The notes beneath the pieces were generated by a model. The model saw only the letters and a list, made by a program, of their open reading frames with translations, did not search any database and was not told where the DNA came from. Below, one piece after another: positions 47,759-56,587 of a stretch of DNA of 64,000 bases; the stretch's first letter is position 1; each line of letters begins with the position of its first letter. The stretch is taken from assembly GCA_021815305.1 (NCBI GenBank), contig JAKAHC010000001.1, forward strand, positions 310,001-374,000. The letters are read 5' to 3'. A program made the position numbers and the translations under genes. The stretch is from Deltaproteobacteria bacterium. GTDB taxonomy: Bacteria > Desulfobacterota > Deferrimicrobia > Deferrimicrobiales > Deferrimicrobiaceae.

Positions 47759-49047
47759 GCGCTTGCCGCCGCGGCCCCCCCCATCCCGGGCGGAAAAGCG
47801 CGGGCGGTCCTCTTCCTGCCCATGTACTCCCGGACGAGGTCCATGAAGATGTCCATCTCGTACCTGCGGTCCGTCCGCGTCCCGTCGAAATAGAGCACCC
47901 GAACCGGCATCGCGTCGCAGTCCCGGGAAAGGCGCGGGTACACCGCCTCGGAGACGATGCCGTTCATGCAGGAGAACGGGTTGATGTCGAGCACGCCGTC
48001 GGCGCCTTTGCGGTGCAGATACGCCGATTTCCCCACCGACAGGAGCATCTCTCCCAGCGCGCCGTCGGGAAGGAGGTAGGGGCTCGCCAGATCGAGGATT
48101 TCCCGGATGTCGTGCGGCTCCTCGTAGCCCCGGAAATCGTCCCCGAACACGGAGAAGAGCTGCCGCTCGTCCCTGTGCTGGAAGTGCCACTTGAGCCTCG
48201 CCCCGAACATCTCCATCGAGAGGTGCCGCCGGAACCGCTTGAGGAGACGGATGTGGGCGACGTTGGTGTACCAGAGCCACTCGCTGACGTCGGAGATCCA
48301 GCACTCCCCGCCCGCATCCTCCACCATCCGCACCGCGTCGTCGTTGCTGAAGGTGTTGAGGCGGCAGAAGATCTCCCCGACGATCCCGATGAGCGGCCTG
48401 GGGACGGAGAAGTCCGCGGGAACGGCGCGAAGCATCCTTCTTCCGCGGGCCAGGGACTCGACCAGCCGCGCCATCCGCTCCTTCGGGTCCTTCCCGCGCG
48501 ATTCGACCGCCGCGCAGTAGTCGGACAGCGCCGCCCGGTACGCCTCGTCGGCCGACCCCTTCCCGGTTTCGTACGGGCGGGTCCGCAGGAGCAGCTTCGT
48601 GAGCGTTTCCGCCCCGACCATGGCGCGCCACGCCGTGCGGAGGAGTTCGTCGGCGTGCTCGCCGATGCCGCTGTATCCGTCCTGGCAGCCGGGCGAGAGG
48701 ACCGCGACGTCGCCGTACCCCATCTCCGCGAGCACCCCCTTGATGTAGGGACCGTACTGGCCGAAGCGGCACGGCCCGTCCGAGGTGGGCATGAACAGCG
48801 CCATCCGGTCGGCGGAGATCTCGCCGCGCACCAGGAGCTTGAGGGTGTCCCCCAGCGTCACCCGCAGGGGAAGGCACTCCTCCCCGGAGGAGTGACGGCC
48901 GCCAAGGACCATCGTCTCCTCGTCGGAGGGAGGCATCGGCCTGGCGTCGATCCCGACGGAGCGGAACGCCGCCGCGATCGCCCGGACCCCCGCCTCCGTC
49001 ATGGAAGGAAAGTAGACCGTCTTCCCGGACAGCGGCGAGCCGGTCAC
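47755..49047 (-). CDS. Acyl-CoA dehydratase activase-related protein (DUF2229-type partner)
   Basis: 430 residues. Conserved cysteines lie in HSSGEECLPLRVTLGD, SDGPCRFGQYGPYIKG and LSPGCQDGYSGIGEH, and the C-terminal part has ISDVSEWLWYTNVAHI and VLDINPFSCMNGIVSEAVYP. Such proteins accompany the large BadF/HgdC-like activases; the cysteines probably bind an iron-sulfur cluster. The true substrate and the partner enzyme are unknown. The GTG start overlaps the activase stop by 4 bases (GTGA) and its stop overlaps the metallophosphoesterase. Confidence 0.8.
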   Translation of the reverse strand: MTGSPLSGKTVYFPSMTEAGVRAIAAAFRSVGIDARPMPPSDEETMVLGGRHSSGEECLPLRVTLGDTLKLLVRGEISADRMALFMPTSDGPCRFGQYGPYIKGVLAEMGYGDVAVLSPGCQDGYSGIGEHADELLRTAWRAMVGAETLTKLLLRTRPYETGKGSADEAYRAALSDYCAAVESRGKDPKERMARLVESLARGRRMLRAVPADFSVPRPLIGIVGEIFCRLNTFSNDDAVRMVEDAGGECWISDVSEWLWYTNVAHIRLLKRFRRHLSMEMFGARLKWHFQHRDERQLFSVFGDDFRGYEEPHDIREILDLASPYLLPDGALGEMLLSVGKSAYLHRKGADGVLDINPFSCMNGIVSEAVYPRLSRDCDAMPVRVLYFDGTRTDRRYEMDIFMDLVREYMGRKRTARAFPPGMGGAAAASA

Positions 49048-52000
49048 TTTTGCGCCCACGGGCGGAGCACCCCCTTGCTGTCGAGATAGGCCTCGCACCG
49101 GGTCATGTAGCCGGCGTCGTTGCCGTGGCCGTCGAATTGCAGCGACAGGAACGGCGAGCCGGAGGCCCTCGTGATGAAGTGTCGCACGAAGGAGTCTGGG
49201 CCGCACTTGAAATTCGTGACGTAGATCACGTGGAACTTCGGTCGGCTCCCGCACCACTTCGCCGCGGCGATGATCTTGCGCCCGTAGTTCCAGAACATGT
49301 TGTCGTTCACGTCCCGGATGTCGATGTCGTCCACCGGGAGGAAATCGATCGGGATCACGTTGGCGCCGTACTGGTCGCGCAGCTTGGCCGGAATGTTGAG
49401 GTTGACGTCCCGGTCGTACAGGTTGTAGGGGCGGCCCAGCAGGATGATCGCGTCCGCCCCGGCCCGCGTGACCCGCTCCACGGCATCCATCCCCGCGGCG
49501 TGCAGGAAGGCCGAAAGCCGCGCCTGCTCCCGGTACCCGTCCCGGATCCCCTCGCGGATCTCCTTGCGGGAGACCCCCAGCGGGCCGAAGCAGTCGAACA
49601 GATCCTCCACCATGTACTTCTCCCCGTCCCGGAACCGCACGGTGGGGGAGAGGAGCTTCTGCCGGAGCTCCTTCTCCCAGCGGGGAACGCCCGCAACGAC
49701 GAACGGGAGCGTCTGGCCCCAGGGGCAGAAGTGCGACTCCGTGTGCGTGTGGACCGTCTCCGAGTTGATCGCGTTCGGCAGGAAGAGGAAGTCGATCCCG
49801 CCGGCGAGCAGCGCCGAGACGTGCCCATGGGCGACCTGGATGGGGTAGCACGGCTCCGCAATGGTCCGTTCGAGCCCCTCCCGTGCGATCGCCTTGTCGG
49901 TCCGCGGGGACACCTTCACCCCGAAACCCATGCGCGCGAGCACGCCCCTCCAGAAGGGGAACCTCTCGAAGAAGTACATCGCCCGCGGGTACCCGACGGT
50001 CCCCCGCGGTCCCTTCTCCGGCGTCTCCCCCACGATGCGCTCGAACCACTCGTTCCGCTTCGCCACCAAGTCCTCGATCACGGGCCGCGAGTCGGTGCGG
50101 GCCGCCTTCCGGTACTTCTCGGAGCATTTGTCTCCCCAGTAGGTCCGGCTGTCGTCGATGCGGATCTCCTGCATGTCGCAGAGGTTGCTGCACCCCTTGC
50201 AGACGAACTCCCTCCGTTTGTAGTCCACCCTGGACAGGTCGAAGCCTCGGAACTTCGACCCCTCCTGCGTGGCGCGGACCTTGTCGCGGGCGAGAAGACC
50301 CATCCCGATCGCGCCGATGACCCCGTTGTGCGGAGGAACGATGACCTTGCGCCCCAACACCTGGGAGAAGGCCGCGGCCACCGCGTCGTTGTACGCGGTC
50401 CCTCCCTGGAAATAGATGGTCTCCCCGATCTTCCTCCCGCGGACGACGCGGTTCAGGTAGTTCATCACCACCGAGTAGGCCAGCCCCGCCACGAGGTCCC
50501 TCTTTTCCGCGCCCCGGTGGAGGTAGTTGTTCAGGTCCTGCTCCATGAACACTGTGCAACGCTCCCCCATGCGCACCGGGGCCTTCGAGGAAAGGGCAAG
50601 GTCCGCGAACTCCCCCTTGATCCGGATCCCGAGCCGTTCGGCCTGCTCCTCCAGGAACGATCCCGTGCCGGCGGCGCAGGCGTCGTTCATCGCAAAGTCG
50701 GTGACGACCCCGTCCGACAGTCCGATGAACTTGGAGTCCTGTCCGCCGATCTCGAAGATCGTGTCCACGGAGGCGTCGAAGTACCGCTTGCTGATGAAGG
50801 TGGAGCCGGTCTTGTGCGCGGTGATCTCGTCCTGGACCGTGTCGGCGCCGACCAGCTCGCCGATCAGCTCCCGCCCGGAGCCGGTGGTTCCGACCCCGCG
50901 GACGGCGATGGTGTCGCCGAACTCTTCCCGGAGCGCCGCAAGCCCGTCGGTGACCACCTGCACGGGTCTTCCCTGGGTGCGGACGTAGATCTCCTTGTGG
51001 AGATTCCCCTCCCAGTCGACCAGCGCGAAGTTCGTGGAGACGGATCCGATGTCGATGCCCAGGAAGAGATCCGGACGCCCCACGATCACGGGAGCCGGCT
51101 GCACGCGGTTCCTGAGGAAAACGACGTTTTCGGTCGTCAGCGGCTCCCAGGCGGGAAACGCCGGCGGCCCGTGCGATCCAGAGGACGTCCCGGCGGCCGG
51201 AGCTCCCTCTTCCGCGGGGGACTTCATCCTGCGATCCGGGGATTTCGCCATCGCCGCTCCCAGGGCCCCCATGTGGGCGAACCCGCGGGGAAGGACGACG
51301 TCTCCGGCGGGTAACCCGAAGGCGTCGCGGATCGCCAGGACCACCCCGGCGTTCTCGAACAGACCACCGACCAGGGCGACCGGGGGCACGGGGTCCTTTC
51401 CCTTGTTGATGTTGCTCTTGAAGTTCCGGGCTACCGCCTCGCACAGGCCTTTCAGGATCTCCTCGGGCGAGTACCCCTTCTGCTGGGCGTGGATCATGTC
51501 GCTTTTCGCGAAGACGGAGCAGCGCCCCGCGATGCGCGCCCCGCTCGCGGCATGGCGCACCATCTCTCCGATCTGCTCCACCCGGAGCTTCATGCGGTGC
51601 GCCTGCTGGTCGATGAACGATCCGGTCCCCGCGGCGCAGTCCCCGTTGGTGTCGTAATCCCCGATGGAAAGGGACGCGCCGTCGGGGGACGGCTGGAGGC
51701 GGATCACCTTGGCGTTCTCGCCCCCCATCTCGAAGATCGTCCGGACTTCGGGGTGCGCCGCCGCCACGGCCTTGACGAGGCAGCGGAAATCGTTCTCGTA
51801 GCTTCCCCCGACCAGTTGCGCCAGCTGGCGGCCGCTTTTCCCCGTGACGGAGACGCCGCGCACGTTCCCCGTTCCCAGGACGGCCAGCCACCGGCGAAGC
51901 CGCTCGGGCACCTTGCGGACCGGGTCCCCCAGGAGACGATCGTAGGAGAGGAAATAGCCCCTCGCCCCCCCGGGCAACACCACCGGATCCGGATCCTGGA

Positions 52001-52097
52001 ACTTCTCCCTCGCCTCCGAAGCCGGGTCCGCCGCCCCGTCCGCGAGGAACAGGGCGAACTTCATGCTGATCGAGCCGACATCGATGCCCAGGATCAC
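49044..52097 (-). CDS. Large BadF/BadG/BcrA/BcrD-type activase with two tandem ASKHA modules
   Basis: 1017 residues. Two ATPase modules open LGIDVGSISMKFALFLADG and LGIDIGSVSTNFALVDWEG. Each has a cluster motif: DCAAGTGSFIDQQAHRM and DACAAGTGSFLEEQAERLG. Later Cys lie in CKGCSNLCDM and DKCSEKYRKA, which suits a [4Fe-4S] cluster between subunits. The C-terminal third resembles the 2-hydroxyglutaryl-CoA dehydratase component fold. In related systems the activase drives electrons to a dehydratase or reductase with ATP. No dehydratase genes lie nearby, so the target is unknown. The GTG start follows a GG-rich SD. Confidence 0.9.
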   Translation of the reverse strand: MILGIDVGSISMKFALFLADGAADPASEAREKFQDPDPVVLPGGARGYFLSYDRLLGDPVRKVPERLRRWLAVLGTGNVRGVSVTGKSGRQLAQLVGGSYENDFRCLVKAVAAAHPEVRTIFEMGGENAKVIRLQPSPDGASLSIGDYDTNGDCAAGTGSFIDQQAHRMKLRVEQIGEMVRHAASGARIAGRCSVFAKSDMIHAQQKGYSPEEILKGLCEAVARNFKSNINKGKDPVPPVALVGGLFENAGVVLAIRDAFGLPAGDVVLPRGFAHMGALGAAMAKSPDRRMKSPAEEGAPAAGTSSGSHGPPAFPAWEPLTTENVVFLRNRVQPAPVIVGRPDLFLGIDIGSVSTNFALVDWEGNLHKEIYVRTQGRPVQVVTDGLAALREEFGDTIAVRGVGTTGSGRELIGELVGADTVQDEITAHKTGSTFISKRYFDASVDTIFEIGGQDSKFIGLSDGVVTDFAMNDACAAGTGSFLEEQAERLGIRIKGEFADLALSSKAPVRMGERCTVFMEQDLNNYLHRGAEKRDLVAGLAYSVVMNYLNRVVRGRKIGETIYFQGGTAYNDAVAAAFSQVLGRKVIVPPHNGVIGAIGMGLLARDKVRATQEGSKFRGFDLSRVDYKRREFVCKGCSNLCDMQEIRIDDSRTYWGDKCSEKYRKAARTDSRPVIEDLVAKRNEWFERIVGETPEKGPRGTVGYPRAMYFFERFPFWRGVLARMGFGVKVSPRTDKAIAREGLERTIAEPCYPIQVAHGHVSALLAGGIDFLFLPNAINSETVHTHTESHFCPWGQTLPFVVAGVPRWEKELRQKLLSPTVRFRDGEKYMVEDLFDCFGPLGVSRKEIREGIRDGYREQARLSAFLHAAGMDAVERVTRAGADAIILLGRPYNLYDRDVNLNIPAKLRDQYGANVIPIDFLPVDDIDIRDVNDNMFWNYGRKIIAAAKWCGSRPKFHVIYVTNFKCGPDSFVRHFITRASGSPFLSLQFDGHGNDAGYMTRCEAYLDSKGVLRPWAQK

Positions 52098-52140
52098 GAT
52101 GCCCCCCAGGGCGGACGGATTGGAAAACCCGATTCGTCGC

Positions 52141-52158
52141 TACAATTGCCGTGCCGAC
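52141..52158 (-). promoter_or_regulatory. Candidate sigma-54 promoter for the activase-RtcB operon
   Basis: On the minus strand TCGGCACGGCAATTGTA matches YTGGCACGRNNNTTGCW except C for T at position 2 and T for C in the -12 element. Spacing is right. The activase GTG start is about 33 bases past the predicted transcription start. Palindromic repeats lie about 100 bases upstream. Confidence 0.35.
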
Positions 52159-52223
52159 AGACCACCCCTTGCGTATCGGCAGGTTACGATTTGCGGCCCC
52201 CTGCGCGGGAACCGCCGCCGTGC

Positions 52224-52255
52224 CCGATCGGATAACCGGATATCCGATCGGATAA
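52224..52255. repeat. Direct and palindromic repeat in the activase/tatA divergent region
   Basis: CCGATCGGATAA occurs twice, at 52224-52235 and 52244-52255, offset by 20 bases (two helical turns). The second copy is part of a perfect 14-base palindrome TATCCGATCGGATA (52241-52254), and CGGATATCCG (52237-52246) overlaps both. It is a likely protein-binding site in the 258-base divergent region. Confidence 0.6.
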
Positions 52256-52291
52256 TCCGCGGGCGGCGTGGAATTCCCGCACGCGGCGCGG

Positions 52292-52297
52292 TATATT
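52292..52297 (+). promoter_or_regulatory. -10 box for tatAC
   Basis: TATATT is a 5/6 match to TATAAT, 58 bases before the tatA ATG. The -35 region (TGGAAT at 17-base spacing) is a poor match. Confidence 0.35.
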
Positions 52298-52355
52298 AGG
52301 TCCATACGCGGGCGCGACCGACGGGGTGCGACCGGCGGTTCGCGAAGGGGTGCGC

Positions 52356-52727
52356 ATGTTCGGTATCGGCTTTCAGGAGATGCTCGTGATCCTGGTCGTG
52401 GTCCTGATCTTCTTCGGGCCGAAGCGGCTTCCGGATCTGGCCAAGAGCCTGGGGAAAGGGATTGCGGAGTTCAAGAAGGCGTCCGAAGAGGTTCGCAAGG
52501 GGATCGAGGACGCCGTGAAGGAGGAGTCCGCTCCCGAACCCGGGAAGGGGGCGGAGAGTCCCTACGGGCCGGGGGACGCTCCCGTGGCGCCTCCACCCTC
52601 CCCGGATGCGCCCCCTGTTGACCTCCCGCGGCCATTCCGCGCGGAAGGGGAAGCCACGGCCGGCCCGACCCCGTCGCCGGCACCCGCCGCCCCGCCGGAG
52701 GCCCCGGCCCCGCCACGACAGGGTTGA
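52356..52727 (+). CDS. TatA/TatB-type twin-arginine translocase subunit
   Basis: 123 residues. A short membrane helix (about 4-22) opens MFGIGFQEMLVILVVVLIFF, then the FGPKRLPDLAKSLGKGI amphipathic motif and a proline-rich tail. The tail suggests a TatB-like or long TatA protein, and a shorter TatA lies at 55321-55512. It exports folded proteins with TatC, which follows 6 bases later. ATG 52356 has SD AAGGGG; the longer frame to 52326 adds nonconserved residues. Confidence 0.88.
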   Translation: MFGIGFQEMLVILVVVLIFFGPKRLPDLAKSLGKGIAEFKKASEEVRKGIEDAVKEESAPEPGKGAESPYGPGDAPVAPPPSPDAPPVDLPRPFRAEGEATAGPTPSPAPAAPPEAPAPPRQG

Positions 52728-52733
52728 CGCGGC

Positions 52734-53504
52734 TTGCCGACGACCCCCGAGGAGGACCGCAAGCCTCTCACCGAACATCTCGACGAACTCCGCCGCCGCC
52801 TGATCCGCTCGCTGATCGCCCTCGGGATCGGCACGGGGATCTGCTACAACTACGCGGAAAGGATCTACCGGGCGCTGCTCCACCCGCTGACCGTCGCCCT
52901 GCCCGCCGACTCCCACCTGATTTTCACGGAGCTCACCGAAGCGTTCCTCACCTACTTCAAGCTCTCCCTCTGGGGAGGGTTCGTCCTTTCCTCCCCGGTG
53001 ATCTTCTACCAGGCGTGGCGCTTTGTCAGCCCCGGCCTGTACAGGAAGGAACGCAAGCTCGTGGCGGTCTTCGCCGGGTGGTCGACCGTCGGGTTCCTCG
53101 CCGGGATGGCCTTCGCGTACTTCATCGCCATTCCCGCGGTGCTCTCCTTTTTCCTGTCCTTCGGCCGCTCCGTCGTCGTCCCCATGCCGTCGATGAAGGA
53201 TTCGCTGTCGATGGTCCTGCGCCTCCTGCTGATTTTCGGCGTGCTCTTCGAGCTTCCCCTGACGCTGTACCTCGCCGGCCGCGCCGGGATCCTCACGCGG
53301 GAATTCCTGCGGAAGGGGCGCAAGGGCGCAGTGCTCGGAGCGTTCCTGCTCGCCGCCGTCCTCACCCCTCCCGACGCGGTGTCCCAGATCCTCGTCGCCT
53401 GCCCGATCTACGTGCTCTTCGAGCTGGGGATCCTCCTGTGCGGGCTGGGCGAACGACGCCACGAGGCGGCCGCGGCGGCGCCGTCTGCGGCGGCGCCGTC
53501 TTGA
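52734..53504 (+). CDS. tatC: Twin-arginine translocase subunit TatC
   Basis: 256 residues with six membrane segments. Family marks are LTEHLDELRRRLIRSLIALG at the N-terminus, FTELTEAFLTYFKLSLWGG, and LTPPDAVSQILVACPIYVLFELGIL (here LTPPDAVSQILVACPIYV, then LFELGIL) near the end. It recognises the twin-arginine signal. The TTG start lies 6 bases after tatA. The tail is alanine-rich. Confidence 0.95.
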   Translation: MPTTPEEDRKPLTEHLDELRRRLIRSLIALGIGTGICYNYAERIYRALLHPLTVALPADSHLIFTELTEAFLTYFKLSLWGGFVLSSPVIFYQAWRFVSPGLYRKERKLVAVFAGWSTVGFLAGMAFAYFIAIPAVLSFFLSFGRSVVVPMPSMKDSLSMVLRLLLIFGVLFELPLTLYLAGRAGILTREFLRKGRKGAVLGAFLLAAVLTPPDAVSQILVACPIYVLFELGILLCGLGERRHEAAAAAPSAAAPS

Positions 53505-53552
53505 GTCCACGGGAGAAATTGCCTATAGTCGGAGGGTGACCGGAGGGGGACC

Positions 53553-53763
53553 GATGTCGAAACCGGAGAGCGCGCGGCCGCGGTACACGTCGCCCAGATC
53601 CGCCGGAAGGTTTCCGCGCTCGCCCGCCGGATCGATCGGGCGTACGCCGGGCCGGAGTCGGTGCTCGTCGGAGTGCTGAAGGGTTCGGTGTTCTTCCTCG
53701 CGGATCCGGCTCACGAAGGATGTGGAAACCGATGCCGCGGGGAAGGACGTTCTCGCGGTCGAG
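53553..53763 (+). pseudogene. hpt: Decayed hypoxanthine phosphoribosyltransferase (hpt) remnant
   Basis: Between tatC and the zinc-ribbon gene, one frame (53553-53705) encodes HVAQIRRKVSALARRID and then SVLVGVLKGSVFFLAD, the N-terminal Hpt core. From 53707 another frame encodes RLTKDVETDAAGKDVLAVE, the segment just before the PRPP loop of Hpt. About 30 codons in between, holding the SSYG region, are missing and the frame is shifted. The PRPP-binding EDIVDTG and all the C-terminal half are absent. No intact copy lies in the window. A sequence or assembly error is a smaller possibility. Confidence 0.7.
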
Positions 53764-53800
53764 CGGACGGAGAAATCACCTCATCTGCCGGAGGGGCAGC

Positions 53801-55276
53801 ATGATCATCGAATGCCAGACGTGCCATGCGCGGTTCCGCCTCGACGAAACCAAGATCAAGGGGCGGGGAGCCCGCGTCAAGTGCCGCAAGTGCGGAGAGG
53901 GGATCATCGTCCTCAAGGACGGCGGTGCGGGGTTTTCTCCGCCGGATGCGGTCCGGCAAGGGAGCCCCGGCATTCCGCCACGCGGGATCCCCGAACGTGA
54001 CGCCGCGCCGGAGGGAACACCGGACAACCTGATCCCCTTCCCCGGTTCGGCGCGCCCGGAAGAGGTCGCTCCTTCCGTGGAGGCCGCCTCTCCGCCCGCA
54101 ACGCCGGTTTCGCGGGATGCGGAGGCGCCCTTCCCCCCTCTCCCGTCGGAAGAGAAGGACGAGGTGGACCTCGCCTTCGAACGGATCCTTATGGAAAACC
54201 GGCAGCCTGCCGTTGCGGAGACCTCGGCGGGAGCGGCGGAAGCCCCTTCGCCTGCGGAGCCGGGACCGGCCCTGGCCGAGTCGGACCTCCACGCCCCTGT
54301 CCTCGAACCGGAGCCGGGACCGGGGATCGGGCCGGATCTCGCCCCGCCTCCCTCCGGCGCCCGGACTCCGGCGGAGGCGGCTCCGGCATCGGGAGAAGCG
54401 GGCGGATTCCTCCTGAGCGACGCGGAAACCCTCGACTTCCTGAAAGCGGACCGCCGGTCGGATCCTGCCGGCGGGAGCACGGATATCTCCCTTTCGATCT
54501 CCTCCACCCCGTTCGGGGAAGAGGCGATGTTCCCCGGGGAATTGCCGCCTCCGCCGGAGGAACCGCAAGGGGCCGGCGGCCCCCCGCAGGAGGAGTTCCT
54601 TGTCCAGGGAAACGTGAACCCGGAGGCGGTTTCCCCGGCCGAATTCGATGCGCCGCCGCCCCGCGAGGCGGAACCGCCCCCGCCTCCGCCGGCGGAAAGA
54701 ATTCCGCGTCGGGATACCGCCGCGGAGGAGCCGCCGCGGAAGAAACCTTCGTCGCCCCTCGCAGCGGGGCTCGCGCTGCTGTTCCTCCTGGCCGCCGTCG
54801 CAGGGTATTTCGGCTTCACCGACTCGGGGAGAAGGCTCGCCGAGCGCGCCGTGCCCGGTGCGGCGGGCCTTTGGGGAGGGAAGCCGGCGGCCGCGGTGAA
54901 GGGACGGTATGAAGTGAAGAACGTGATCGGGTATTACGAAAGCGGCGCCGCATCCCCCAGAATCCTCGTCATCAAGGGACAGGTCGCCAACCTTTCCTCG
55001 AGGGAAAAAAGCGGCGTCCGCGTCCTCGCCGCCCTGCTGGACAACACCGACAAGGTGCTCGCGGAACAGGCGGTCTACGCGGGGAACCTTTTGACGGGGG
55101 AGGCGTTGCGGGCGCAAAGCCGCGAGAGCATGTCCAAGACTCTCGGGAACCGGTTCGGGGTGGGGCTGACGAACATGAACATCCCCCCGGGCAAGTCCAT
55201 CCCGTTCATGGTGGTGTTCTTCGACGCCCCGAAGGATATCGACAGCTACAGGCTGGAAGCGACGGACAGCGAGTGA
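53801..55276 (+). CDS. Zinc-ribbon, single-pass membrane protein with DUF3426-like domain
   Basis: 491 residues. The MJ0042-type zinc ribbon at the N-terminus reads MIIECQTCHARF then VKCRKCGEGI (CxxC twice). A long proline/alanine/glutamate linker (about 50-345) includes PPPPPAERIP. A membrane segment lies at about 322-340 (AAGLALLFLLAAVAGYFGF), and a C-terminal beta domain has GQVANLSSREKSGVRVL and NIPPGKSIPFMVVFF. The function is unknown. Such proteins are common in deltaproteobacteria. ATG 53801 has SD GGAGGGG. Confidence 0.8.
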   Translation: MIIECQTCHARFRLDETKIKGRGARVKCRKCGEGIIVLKDGGAGFSPPDAVRQGSPGIPPRGIPERDAAPEGTPDNLIPFPGSARPEEVAPSVEAASPPATPVSRDAEAPFPPLPSEEKDEVDLAFERILMENRQPAVAETSAGAAEAPSPAEPGPALAESDLHAPVLEPEPGPGIGPDLAPPPSGARTPAEAAPASGEAGGFLLSDAETLDFLKADRRSDPAGGSTDISLSISSTPFGEEAMFPGELPPPPEEPQGAGGPPQEEFLVQGNVNPEAVSPAEFDAPPPREAEPPPPPPAERIPRRDTAAEEPPRKKPSSPLAAGLALLFLLAAVAGYFGFTDSGRRLAERAVPGAAGLWGGKPAAAVKGRYEVKNVIGYYESGAASPRILVIKGQVANLSSREKSGVRVLAALLDNTDKVLAEQAVYAGNLLTGEALRAQSRESMSKTLGNRFGVGLTNMNIPPGKSIPFMVVFFDAPKDIDSYRLEATDSE

Positions 55277-55281
55277 AGGAG

Positions 55282-55301
55282 GGGGGGCTTTACGGCCCCC
55301 C
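55282..55301. terminator. Hairpin between convergent zinc-ribbon gene and tatA
   Basis: GGGGGGC and GCCCCCC pair around loop TTTACG, in the 44-base gap between two convergent genes. There is no T run, so it would be a weak terminator for either. Confidence 0.45.
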
Positions 55302-55320
55302 GCGGAAAGTCCCGGCGGAA

Positions 55321-55512
55321 TCACTTCCCCTTGGTGCCGGTGTCGTCCTTGGTCGGCGTGACGTCCACCTCGTTCTTGTCCTTCATCGCCTTCTTGAAAT
55401 TCCTGATCCCCTCGCCCAGACCGGACCCGATCTGTCCCAGCCTGCCGGCGCCGAACAGCAGCACCACGATCACGAGGATGACGAGAAGCTCCGGTAAGCC
55501 GAGTCCGAACAT
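55321..55512 (-). CDS. tatA: Twin-arginine translocase subunit TatA
   Basis: 63 residues. It opens [20 protein letters not shown] (membrane helix), then [17 protein letters not shown] (amphipathic part) and a lysine-rich tail. The size and motif are those of TatA proper, which forms the export pore. ATG 55512 matches the family start; the frame runs farther upstream without SD. It lies 73 bases after the DHQ synthase II gene. Confidence 0.93.
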   Translation of the reverse strand: MFGLGLPELLVILVIVVLLFGAGRLGQIGSGLGEGIRNFKKAMKDKNEVDVTPTKDDTGTKGK

Positions 55513-55585
55513 GCCCCCTCCTTGGAGAAACGCGCCTTCCCGCGGCTGCACCTCCAGTGTACCGCGGAGGAGTGCGGCTTGTCCC

Positions 55586-56587
55586 CTACTTTTCCCGAAT
55601 GGTTTCCTCGACCGCCACGCCGAAGTGCCGCCCCGCCTGTTCCTCCAGGAGGAGGACCCCGTCCCCCTCCGCGATGCGCGCCACCGACGGCGTCGTCCCG
55701 CCGGGCCCCACCAACCGGATCGTCTCCGCGTTCTGCAGGACGATAGAGCACTCGCTCCCGGAGGGGGTGAGGGCCCGGATCAGCACGAGGGGGCGGCGTT
55801 CCACCTTCACCCGTCCGACGTGGGCGGTCTCTCCCCTGCCGGCGTCGTCGACGAGAAGCACCCCCGCGCCTGCGGCGAGATCCGAGAGGTAGGCGGTGCG
55901 TCCGCCGGGAACGCGGCAGTACGAATGGACCGCGCCCGCGTTCACCCGGAACGGGCGGGGGAGGACGTACGGGTTCGGGACGTTCTCCGCGCAGACGAGG
56001 AACATCCCCGCGCTGCCGTTGCCGACGAGCATTCCCCGGCTGCCCTCGATCCATGTGCACGTGTCCACGCACACCCGGTCGCCCATCCCAAGGGGCGCGA
56101 CCTCGATCACCCTGCCCGGAACGAGGGAGAGTTCCTCCGGCATCGCCCCGGCCGATCCGGCCAGCGCGCGCATCCCCGCGGGGTCCGGGCAGGAAAGGAC
56201 CAGCCCGTACACGCCCTTCTCGAGCACTCCCCGGTAGAGGGCCACGTCCTCCGGGCGCTTCGCCACGACGAGGATCCGCCGGCCCCACGCGACCAGGTTT
56301 TCGAGCGGGATGATCTCGCGCTCCCGGGGGAAGACGACCCATGGAGTTTCCGGGGGAGAGGATGCGATCCGCGTCTGGTCCGCTTTCGCCTCCATGTGCG
56401 TCACCAGGAAATCCGGCCCCTCGCGCAGGTCCCCCTCGGCGCAAACGGCGACGACGCGCCCCAGTTCCCTGGCGTTTCCTGCGCATCCGTCGGGAACCCA
56501 GAGCGCCTCCACCCCCGATTCGAGGGCGGCGACCGCAACCTCCTTGTCCCACGGGATGACCCGCGCCCAGAGCCGCGGAAGGTTCAC
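55586..56587 (-). CDS. 3-dehydroquinate synthase II (archaeal type)
   Basis: 333 residues. It forms 3-dehydroquinate from 2-amino-3,7-dideoxy-D-threo-hept-6-ulosonate (ADH), with NAD and loss of ammonia. Family marks are [25 protein letters not shown]-like [38 protein letters not shown] and a final [16 protein letters not shown]. It replaces AroB of the standard shikimate pathway. The GTG start overlaps the ADH synthase stop by 4 bases. It is well known from archaea and also reported in some Desulfovibrio-like bacteria. Confidence 0.92.
   Translation of the reverse strand: MNLPRLWARVIPWDKEVAVAALESGVEALWVPDGCAGNARELGRVVAVCAEGDLREGPDFLVTHMEAKADQTRIASSPPETPWVVFPREREIIPLENLVAWGRRILVVAKRPEDVALYRGVLEKGVYGLVLSCPDPAGMRALAGSAGAMPEELSLVPGRVIEVAPLGMGDRVCVDTCTWIEGSRGMLVGNGSAGMFLVCAENVPNPYVLPRPFRVNAGAVHSYCRVPGGRTAYLSDLAAGAGVLLVDDAGRGETAHVGRVKVERRPLVLIRALTPSGSECSIVLQNAETIRLVGPGGTTPSVARIAEGDGVLLLEEQAGRHFGVAVEETIREK

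Noticed and set aside
47755-52305. A single open frame of 1516 codons on the minus strand
   Set aside because: Its first two-thirds are an off-frame shadow of the activase, with arginine- and glycine-rich low-complexity sequence. Only the last 430 codons match a family.
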